A stretch of 51,070 nt of DNA from Prevotella sp. (GTDB lineage Bacteria; Bacteroidota; Bacteroidia; Bacteroidales; Bacteroidaceae), in assembly GCA_016285075.1 (NCBI GenBank), contig JAEEQB010000032.1:1-51070 (forward strand), given 5' to 3'. Shown one piece after another: positions 24,883 through 32,327 of this stretch. The translations under genes were made by a program, and so were the position numbers. Under the pieces are notes generated by a model. That model saw only the letters and a list, made by a program, of their open reading frames with translations, made no database searches and was not told the DNA's origin. The first letter of the stretch is position 1, and each line of letters starts with the position of its first letter.

Positions 24883-25065
24883 CTCACACAGATCTTAACC
24901 ATCTATGGGATATTCAGCCTCACCCCTAACCCCACATTCCCAAGCGATGCTTGCCTACCCGTAGCCTTTCCTTAAGGGAAGGGAAAAGACTCACACAGAT
25001 CTTAACCATCTATGGGATATTCCTTTGGAATAGCAAAATCTGTGAGATCTGTGAGATCTGTGTGA
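24883..25065. repeat. 33-bp direct repeats with an inverted tail (620-bp gap region)
   Basis: A 33-base sequence beginning CTCACACAGATCTTAACC occurs identically at 24883-24915 and 24990-25022. AGATCTGTGTGA (25054-25065) is the complement of its TCACACAGATCT end and is preceded by two TCTGTGAGA copies. Between the direct repeats lies CCTTTCCTTAAGGGAAGG, itself palindromic. The whole 24829-25199 stretch carries no supported gene. It resembles decayed repetitive intergenic sequence, possibly a miniature mobile element, but no transposase ends can be identified. Confidence 0.6.
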
Positions 25066-25073
25066 CATTTCAA

Positions 25074-25188
25074 GAAGAATCACGGGGACAGGGAAGAATC
25101 ACGGGGACAGGTTCTTGAATGAATTCGGTGAATTCACTTCAAAAACCTGTCCCCGAGATTCTTTAAAAACCTGTCCCCGAGATTCTTC
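25074..25188. repeat. REPIN-like palindrome E, variant sequence and opposite polarity
   Basis: The units read GAATCACGGGGACAGG on the left and CCTGTCCCCGAGATTC on the right, i.e. AATC(A/T)CGGGG rather than AATCAAGGGG. Two units per side are present, but the outer left one is cut short. The loop is GGT (25127-25129) and the extra base lies in the right arm, so the element points the other way from A, B and D. It lies 12 bases after the gyrB stop. Confidence 0.82.
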
Positions 25189-25199
25189 CAGTGATTCGA

Positions 25200-27197
25200 C
25201 TATGCGTCGATGTTGGCGTAGGTGGCGTTCTTCTCGATGAACTCACGGCGTGGTTCCACGTCGTCGCCCATGAGCATGGAGAAGATCTCGTCGGCCTCGG
25301 CAGCGTTCTCGATGGTGACCTGCTTCAGCAGGCGGTTCTCGGGATTCATGGTGGTTTCCCACAGCTGCTCGGGGTTCATCTCACCCAGACCTTTGTAGCG
25401 CTGGGTGTGGAGGGCAGAGGAGTTCTCGTCGCCAGCCACGTACTTGTCGATGAAGGCCTGGCGCTGCTGCTCGGTGTAGCAGTACTCGGCAACCTTCTTG
25501 TAGGTGCACTTGTAGAGTGGGGGAGTGGCGATGTAGAGGTGGCCTCCCTGGATGACCTGAGGCATGAAGCGGTAGAAGAGGGTCATGATGAGCGTGTCGA
25601 TGTGGGAGCCATCGACGTCGGCGTCGGTCATGATGATGATCTTGTCATAACGCAGCTTGTCGATGTTGGCTTCCTTGGAGTCTTCTCCGTCGACGCCGAA
25701 GCGCACGCCGATGCTCTGGATGATGTTCATCACGGACTCTGCCTCGAACACTCGGTGCCACTGCACTTTCTCCACGTTCAGGATCTTTCCGCGCAGGGGC
25801 AGGATGGCCTGGAAGTGACGGTCACGGCCCTGCTTGGCGGAGCCGCCTGCGGAGTCACCCTCGACGAGGAAGATCTCGCACTCCTTGGGGTCCTTGTTCG
25901 AGCAGTCGGCGAGCTTGCCGGGCAGTCCTCCGCCTGTCATGGGGTTCTTGCGCTGCACGCTCTCGCGGGCCTTGCGGGCGGCGATGCGGGCTGTGGCAGC
26001 GAGGATCACCTTCTCGCAGATGGTGTGGGCCTCCTTGGGATGTTCCTCCAGATAGTTGGTCATGGCCTCGCCGACGGCTTTCTGTACTGCACCGTTCACC
26101 TCGGAGTTGCCCAGCTTGGTCTTGGTCTGTCCCTCGAACTGCGGCTCTGCCACCTTCACGGAGATGATGGCTGTCAGTCCCTCGCGGAAGTCGTCCTGCG
26201 CCACCTCGATCTTGGCCTTCTCGATCTGCTTGCGCAGCTGGTCGTCCTCGTCGGCGTATTTCTTCAGTGTACGTGCCAGGGCGATGCGGAAGCCTGTGAG
26301 GTGGGTGCCGCCCTCGATGGTGTTGATGTTGTTGACATAGGAATGGATGTTCTCGGAGTAGTCGCTGTTGTAGAGCAGTGCCACCTCGATGGGCACGCCG
26401 TCCTTCTCGGTCTTCAGGCAGATGGGGTCGCCGATGATCGACGTGCGGTGACGGTCGACATAGCGCACGAACTCCTTCAGGCCGTCCTTGGCATGGAACA
26501 CCTCGGGCTGACGCAGGTTGCCGTCCTCGTCGGGACGGAGGTCGGTGAGGGTGATGGTGATGCCGGCATTCAGGTAGGCGAGCTCGCGCATTCGGCGTGC
26601 TATGATGTCGTACTTATACTCGGTGGTGGTGAAGATGGTGGCATCGGGCCAGAACTGCTGGCGTGTGCCGGTGAGGTCGGTGTCGCCTACTATCTTCACG
26701 TCGTAAAGGGGCTTGCCCTTCTCGTACTCCTGCTGGTAGATGTGCCCGTTGCGGAAGACCTGCGACATCATGTGTGTGGAGAGTGCATTGACGCAGCTCA
26801 CACCTACGCCGTGCAGTCCTCCGGACACTTTGTAGCTGCCCTTGTCGAACTTACCGCCGGCGTGGAGCACGGTCATCACCACTTCGAGTGCGGACTTGTG
26901 CATCTTCTCGTGCTCGTCGACGGGGATGCCGCGGCCGTTGTCCTGGACGGTGATGGAATTGTCCTCGTTGATGGTTACCTCTATATGGGTGCAATAGCCT
27001 GCCATGGCCTCGTCGATGGAGTTGTCGACTGTCTCGTTGACCAGATGGTGCAAGCCCTTTTCACTGATGTCTCCGATGTACATGGCCGGGCGCTTGCGCA
27101 CGGCCTCAAGACCCTCGAGCACCTGGATGTTGCTCGCGGAATAATTTCCTTGTTCCTGCCCGGTGATTCCGGACATTTCGTTCTGTTCTTCAGTCAT
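25200..27197 (-). CDS. gyrB: DNA gyrase subunit B
   Basis: ATPase subunit of the type II topoisomerase that introduces negative supercoils. The protein is 665 residues, the compact form without the long enterobacterial insertion. Signatures: VLEGLEAVRKRPAMYIGD, VNETVDNSIDEAMAG (ATP/Mg Asn), DNGRGIPVD, AGGKFDKGSYKVSGGLHGVG, VEGDSAGGSAKQGRD and the Mg site DADVDGSHI, ending in the GyrB C-terminal block (RYKGLGEMNPEQLWETTMNP). The start was set at ATG 27197 because the longer frame (to 27224) begins inside the promoter. ParE is possible in principle, but the C-terminal block favours GyrB. Confidence 0.95.
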   Translation of the reverse strand: MTEEQNEMSGITGQEQGNYSASNIQVLEGLEAVRKRPAMYIGDISEKGLHHLVNETVDNSIDEAMAGYCTHIEVTINEDNSITVQDNGRGIPVDEHEKMHKSALEVVMTVLHAGGKFDKGSYKVSGGLHGVGVSCVNALSTHMMSQVFRNGHIYQQEYEKGKPLYDVKIVGDTDLTGTRQQFWPDATIFTTTEYKYDIIARRMRELAYLNAGITITLTDLRPDEDGNLRQPEVFHAKDGLKEFVRYVDRHRTSIIGDPICLKTEKDGVPIEVALLYNSDYSENIHSYVNNINTIEGGTHLTGFRIALARTLKKYADEDDQLRKQIEKAKIEVAQDDFREGLTAIISVKVAEPQFEGQTKTKLGNSEVNGAVQKAVGEAMTNYLEEHPKEAHTICEKVILAATARIAARKARESVQRKNPMTGGGLPGKLADCSNKDPKECEIFLVEGDSAGGSAKQGRDRHFQAILPLRGKILNVEKVQWHRVFEAESVMNIIQSIGVRFGVDGEDSKEANIDKLRYDKIIIMTDADVDGSHIDTLIMTLFYRFMPQVIQGGHLYIATPPLYKCTYKKVAEYCYTEQQRQAFIDKYVAGDENSSALHTQRYKGLGEMNPEQLWETTMNPENRLLKQVTIENAAEADEIFSMLMGDDVEPRREFIEKNATYANIDA

Positions 27198-27213
27198 TTT
27201 CTCAAATTTTGTG

Positions 27214-27244
27214 CAAAGGTACAAAAAAAAGACTGAAGAGCAAA
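27214..27244 (-). promoter_or_regulatory. gyrB promoter
   Basis: On the minus strand TTTG (27244-27241), 19 bp, TACCTTTG (27221-27214). The leader to ATG 27197 is only about ten bases. Confidence 0.8.
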
Positions 27245-27270
27245 ACGCTTTCTGCTAAAAAAGCACAAAA

Positions 27271-28662
<1,392 letters not shown>

Positions 28663-28669
28663 AGGTTTT

Positions 28670-28723
28670 TTAGGGTGATTAGGGTTATTAGGGGGATTAG
28701 GGTGATTAGGGGGGGGGGGAGGG
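28670..28723. repeat. TTAGGG-type 9-bp tandem repeat ending in an 11-G tract
   Basis: Five units, TTAGGGTGA, TTAGGGTTA, TTAGGGGGA, TTAGGGTGA and TTAGGG..., run from 28670; the last extends into eleven consecutive G (28709-28719), then AGGG. It fills the 62-base gap between the purE stop and the ispG ATG. The G-rich strand is the template, so the mRNA leader of ispG is C-rich. Six G-runs on one strand make a G-quadruplex possible. Confidence 0.85.
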
Positions 28724-28724
28724 A

Positions 28725-29231
28725 CTAATTCGTCTTAAACTCATACTTCACCTCGGCTAAGGCCTTGTTGGCTTTTTCTATCTTCTCTCTCAAGCCGCTC
28801 TTGTAGGCAGAGAGACGGGCGGCAAGACCCTCGTCGCTCAGGGCGAGCATTTCGACAGCAAGGATGGCTGCGTTCTGGGCACCATTGACGCCGACAGTGG
28901 CCACGGGAATGCCCGGCGGCATCTGGATGATGGAGAGCAGGGCGTCGAGACCGTCCAGCATTCCCTTGATGGGCACGCCGATGACGGGTAAGGTGGTGCT
29001 GGCGGCAATGACGCCAGGCAGGGCGGCTGCCATGCCGGCACCGGCGATGATGACTTTCAGCCCACGCTCACGGGCACTTTTGGCAAACTGCTCGACAGCG
29101 TCGGGGGTGCGGTGGGCGCTGAGGGCATTGACTTCAAACGGTACCTGCAACTCGTCCAACAGCTTGCAGGCTTTTTCCATGACGGGCAGGTCGCTGGTGC
29201 TGCCCATGATAATGCTTACTAAAGGATTCAT
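28725..29231 (-). CDS. purE: 5-(carboxyamino)imidazole ribonucleotide mutase
   Basis: Purine biosynthesis: moves the carboxylate of N5-CAIR to give CAIR. The protein has 168 residues, as usual for class I PurE. Motifs: SIIMGSTSDLPVME (phosphate loop), VNALSAHRTPD (catalytic His), IIAGAGMAAALPGV and LPVIGVPIKG. ATG 29231 was preferred over an ATG at 29315, which would add 28 low-complexity serine/lysine residues and overlap the upstream gene. It is 28 bases downstream of the PAP2-like gene. Confidence 0.95.
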   Translation of the reverse strand: MNPLVSIIMGSTSDLPVMEKACKLLDELQVPFEVNALSAHRTPDAVEQFAKSARERGLKVIIAGAGMAAALPGVIAASTTLPVIGVPIKGMLDGLDALLSIIQMPPGIPVATVGVNGAQNAAILAVEMLALSDEGLAARLSAYKSGLREKIEKANKALAEVKYEFKTN

Positions 29232-29259
29232 ATGTTTTTTCTTTGTCTTTCGTATTTCT

Positions 29260-29880
29260 CTACAGATAGAGGACTCCGAGGAAGGCGCAGATGATGCCGA
29301 TGAGGAAACCGACAAGGACCTGCGGCAGGGTGTGCTGGCGCAGGATCATCCGGCTGGAACCCAGGATGCCTGCCACGATGAGCACCAGGCAGAACCACCA
29401 GACGGGGTTGAACATGAAGATGACGGAGAAGACGATGAGTGAGCCTGCCACTCCGCCGATGGCTGCAGAATGGGTGGAGATTTTCCACCAGACGTTGATG
29501 ATGGCGCAGACAATCTGGATGAGCAGTGCCACAATGACGATGCTGGCCATGAAATGGGGGATGTGCATCAGCTCCATGAGGTAGACGCAGGTGAAATAGC
29601 ACAGGATGGAGATGATGTAAGGCACCATGCGGCGCTCCTTCATGCCTAGGTCGATGAGCGACCATCCCTGGTATCGGCGGTACAGATGGATGAGCACCGT
29701 GGGCAGCAGGATGGTGAAGAAATAGACCACTGCCAGGACCTGGAACTTAAAAGAAGGGTCGTAGTAGCGCAGATAGCTCAGGAAGAACAGAGCTATGAGT
29801 CCCACTATCGGCAGGTAGAACGGCGTGAAGATCATGCTCATGATCCTGGCCGTAAGGATGATTTGCTTTTCTCGTGTCAT
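29260..29880 (-). CDS. PAP2-like membrane protein
   Basis: A 206-residue polytopic membrane protein with about six hydrophobic segments. It carries diverged PAP2 phosphatase motifs: KERRMVP (motif 1), STHSAAIGG (motif 2) and SSRMILRQHTLPQV (motif 3, where the usual Asp after the His is replaced by Gln). The known family removes phosphate from lipid phosphates such as undecaprenyl or phosphatidate derivatives at the membrane. The altered third motif leaves activity uncertain. It lies between rpoN (19 bases) and purE (28 bases) and is probably co-transcribed with both. Confidence 0.78.
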   Translation of the reverse strand: MTREKQIILTARIMSMIFTPFYLPIVGLIALFFLSYLRYYDPSFKFQVLAVVYFFTILLPTVLIHLYRRYQGWSLIDLGMKERRMVPYIISILCYFTCVYLMELMHIPHFMASIVIVALLIQIVCAIINVWWKISTHSAAIGGVAGSLIVFSVIFMFNPVWWFCLVLIVAGILGSSRMILRQHTLPQVLVGFLIGIICAFLGVLYL

Positions 29881-29899
29881 CGTCTCGTTGTCTTCTTTC

Positions 29900-31405
29900 T
29901 CATTTTTTCCTCAGTCGCGCTACGGGCAGGCCTGACTGCTCGCGGTATTTGGCCACGGTACGCCGGGCAATGGGATAGCCTTTCTCTGCCAGCATGGCGG
30001 TGAGCGCCTCGTCGCTCAGCGGATGCTGCTTGTCCTCGTTGTCAATGATGTCGCGCAGGGTGGCCTTGATGCGACGGGTGGACATTTCCTCACCGCTTTC
30101 GGTGGTGTAGCTGTCGCTGAAGAAGTGGCGCAGGGGGAACGTTCCCCAGCGTGTCTGGGCGTATTTGGAGTTGCTCACTCGTGAGATGGTGGATGAGTCG
30201 AGCCCTGTCCTCTCAGCCACATCGCGCAAGACCATGGGCTGCAGGGAGGCCTCGTCGCCATCGACAAAGAACTGGTGCTGCATCTGGATGATGGCCCGCA
30301 TAGTGAGGGTGAGCGTGCGCCGCCGCATGCGGATGGCATCGATGAAGCTTTGTGCGGAGTCTACCTTTTTCTTTATATAGAGGAGGGCCTCCTTGGCCTG
30401 CCTGCTCATGTGCTCGGGGTTCTGCTGGTATTCCTTCATGGAGTCGGCAAACGACTGCGACACTTTCAGCTCGGGAACGTCGCCCTGGTTGAGGGTGAAG
30501 GTGACTGTGCCATCGTCTTGCGTGTCGACGATGAAGTCGGGGGTTATCTGCTGCAGGCTCCGTCCCATGGCCTCGCCCATGGAGGCGCCGGGCTTGGGGT
30601 TCAGCTTGTGCAGCTCTTTCTGCAGCGCCTTGGCCTGCACGTCGTTCAGCTTCAAGGCAGCCTGGATCTTGTTCCAGTGCTTCTTGGTGAACTCGTCGAA
30701 GAAGTCGCGTATGACCCGTTCCATCAGGTCCCTTACATGGGAGGGGTCTTTCCGTCGTATCTGCAGAAGCAGGGATTCCTGCAGCGTGCGTGCGCCGATG
30801 CCCGGAGGGTCCATCTCCTGCAGCAGTCCCAGCACGTGGGACAGCTCGGGCATGGTGACGTCGATGTTGTGATAGATGGCCAGTTCGTCGCAGATGTTGT
30901 CGAGGCTCTTGTGCAGGAGGCCGTCATCGTCGAGTGAGCCCACGAGATACTCCATGATGTAGCGTTCGCGTTCGGTGAGCTGCATCAGCCCTATCTGCTC
31001 GTTCAGCTGGTCATAGAAGGAAAGGGTGTCTCCATAGACCATCTCCTCCCGCAGCCCGTCGTTCTGGGCACCGTTCTGATAGACCGGCAGCTCCTCGTCG
31101 TCGCGTCCTAAAGAGGCGAGGGCCTCGTCAAGTGCAGACTGACGGTCTTCGCGTTCGCGCGTGGTGTCGTAGTCCTCTTCCAGGGCAGCGGCCTCGTCGT
31201 CGTTGCTGCCGTCCCATTCGTCCTCGTCGTCATGCTGCATCACTTCCAAGGCAGGGTTGTCGTCCATTTCAGCATTGACCCGATCGGCCAGCTGCGTGAC
31301 AGGCAGCTCCACGAGCTGGGCGTGGAGCAGCTGCTGCTGGGTGATGCTCTGGCTGAGCTTCTGCTCTAATTTCTGTTCTTGTATCTGACCTTGATTCTGA
31401 GCCAT
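29900..31405 (-). CDS. rpoN: RNA polymerase sigma-54 factor
   Basis: 501 residues. The glutamine-rich activator-interacting region I is at the start (LEQKLSQSITQQQLLHAQLVELP). An acidic region II follows (about 58-100), then the core-binding domain including DDDGLL and MDPPGIGARTLQESLLLQ. The DNA-binding helix-turn-helix contains VAERTGLDSSTISRVSNSKYAQTRWG, and the RpoN box ARRTVAKYRE is near the end. It directs transcription from -24/-12 promoters with AAA+ activators; no such activator is in this window, and I identified no convincing -24/-12 promoter. The gene starts eight bases after the stop of the upstream unknown gene. Confidence 0.97.
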   Translation of the reverse strand: MAQNQGQIQEQKLEQKLSQSITQQQLLHAQLVELPVTQLADRVNAEMDDNPALEVMQHDDEDEWDGSNDDEAAALEEDYDTTREREDRQSALDEALASLGRDDEELPVYQNGAQNDGLREEMVYGDTLSFYDQLNEQIGLMQLTERERYIMEYLVGSLDDDGLLHKSLDNICDELAIYHNIDVTMPELSHVLGLLQEMDPPGIGARTLQESLLLQIRRKDPSHVRDLMERVIRDFFDEFTKKHWNKIQAALKLNDVQAKALQKELHKLNPKPGASMGEAMGRSLQQITPDFIVDTQDDGTVTFTLNQGDVPELKVSQSFADSMKEYQQNPEHMSRQAKEALLYIKKKVDSAQSFIDAIRMRRRTLTLTMRAIIQMQHQFFVDGDEASLQPMVLRDVAERTGLDSSTISRVSNSKYAQTRWGTFPLRHFFSDSYTTESGEEMSTRRIKATLRDIIDNEDKQHPLSDEALTAMLAEKGYPIARRTVAKYREQSGLPVARLRKK

Positions 31406-31412
31406 GTCTCTC

Positions 31413-32066
31413 TCAACTCTTGAAATACTCTTTCAGCTCTTTGGCTAACTGAGCGAGCTGTAAGGTGTCGCAATTGCCGTAGCGCTGCCAGATCTGCTGG
31501 CAAGGCAGCAGCAAGGGGCTTAGTGTGATGTCACGCCGGTTGAGGTAGGGGTCGCAATGCTGGAACACGTCCATCACGTCGGCCACTTCCTGGGGTTTCA
31601 GGCCGATGAGTTTGGCCAGCTCTGCCACCTCGGGCGTCTTCGCCACCATGGTGATAGGTGTCAGACGGAAATAGAGATCGAGTATCAGCGTGAGCATGAC
31701 GGGTGTCAGTACCATCGGGTCGGTGATACAGGGCTTGAAGTCTTTCTCGAAGGTCTCGTTGACCTCCACACCGCTGTAGAACTCGTCGGCGTTTCCGAAT
31801 CCTTTCATCTCGCGGAGCAGCCTGACAGCCCTGGACAGACGCCTCGGACTGTGGCCGTAGGTCTCCCAAACCCGTTCGATGCGAGGCGTGTCGATGCTGG
31901 CTAGCTGACACATCTTGCCAAACAGCACCTTGGGCGCTATGTGCAGTTCCATGCTCAGCTCCACCATGCCTCGGCTGTATAGGGGCTTCACCCCTACCGG
32001 CTGACACAGGTACAACTGCATCAGCAACAGCCAGTATTCATCCTGCCATTTCGGGTTTTTTGCCAT
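31413..32066 (-). CDS. Conserved hypothetical protein upstream of rpoN
   Basis: 217 residues, soluble, with no signal or membrane segment. The N-terminus reads MAKNPKWQDEYWLLLMQLYLC. The sequence is mostly helical (VLFGKMCQLASIDTPRIERVWETYG, RLSRAVRLLREMKGFGNADEFY, ELAKLIGLKPQEVADVMDVFQHCDPY). The LIGLKPQEVADVMDVF segment has a helix-turn-helix look, so DNA binding is possible but unproven. I recognise no family. ATG 32066 was chosen because a longer frame to 32228 runs through the promoter and repeats. It is the first gene of the rpoN operon, with a seven-base gap to rpoN. Confidence 0.75.
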   Translation of the reverse strand: MAKNPKWQDEYWLLLMQLYLCQPVGVKPLYSRGMVELSMELHIAPKVLFGKMCQLASIDTPRIERVWETYGHSPRRLSRAVRLLREMKGFGNADEFYSGVEVNETFEKDFKPCITDPMVLTPVMLTLILDLYFRLTPITMVAKTPEVAELAKLIGLKPQEVADVMDVFQHCDPYLNRRDITLSPLLLPCQQIWQRYGNCDTLQLAQLAKELKEYFKS

Positions 32067-32086
32067 GTCTTTTCTCTTTGATGGTG

Positions 32087-32117
32087 CAAAGTTACGAAAA
32101 GTCGAGAGCAAAACAAA
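32087..32117 (-). promoter_or_regulatory. Promoter of the unknown gene-rpoN-purE-ispG operon
   Basis: On the minus strand TTTG (32117-32114), 19 bp, TAACTTTG (32094-32087), about 20 bases before ATG 32066. The -33 box lies in one arm of a palindrome (32108-32138). Confidence 0.78.
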
Positions 32118-32222
32118 AGAAATTGTTTCTTTTTTTGCCGAGACGGAGTAATTTCGTGGCATTAATGCCACAGAGTTACGAAAAGTCGAGAGCAAAACAA
32201 AAGAAATCATTCTTTTTTTTGC
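32090..32222. repeat. Duplicated promoter block with palindromes
   Basis: A 34-base segment (starting AGTTACGAAAAGTCGAGAGC) is identical at 32090-32123 and 32174-32207. It covers the -33 box, the spacer and most of the -7 box. The distal copy reads TAACTCTG instead of TAACTTTG, so it looks inactive. Each copy begins an A/T-rich inverted repeat with GC ends (32108-32138 and 32192-32222). Between them GTGGCATTAATGCCAC (32156-32171) is a perfect 16-bp palindrome. Confidence 0.82.
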
Positions 32223-32286
32223 AATCATGAATCATTTTGTTACGATATTTGTTACATGAAAAAAAGTCGGATTTCAGAAATTGTCG

Positions 32287-32294
32287 TAACTTTG
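32287..32294 (+). promoter_or_regulatory. Xylanase promoter -7 box
   Basis: TAACTTTG, 33 bases before ATG 32328. The surrounding CGTAACTTTGCACCATCA is also the -7 region of the divergent rpoN-operon promoter, i.e. an 18-bp inverted repeat with arms about 200 bp apart. No -33 TTTG is visible. Confidence 0.6.
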
Positions 32295-32327
32295 CACCAT
32301 CATTTCATTACATTATCAACTAAAAAC

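Noticed and set aside
22509..25188. The palindromes as CRISPR repeats
   Set aside because: Units are paired in opposite orientation with no regular unique spacers, and no cas genes are present.
25191..27236. Very long plus-strand open frame opposite gyrB
   Set aside because: It is the antisense frame of a well-supported gyrB; the Val/Leu/Gly-rich translation is typical of a shadow frame.
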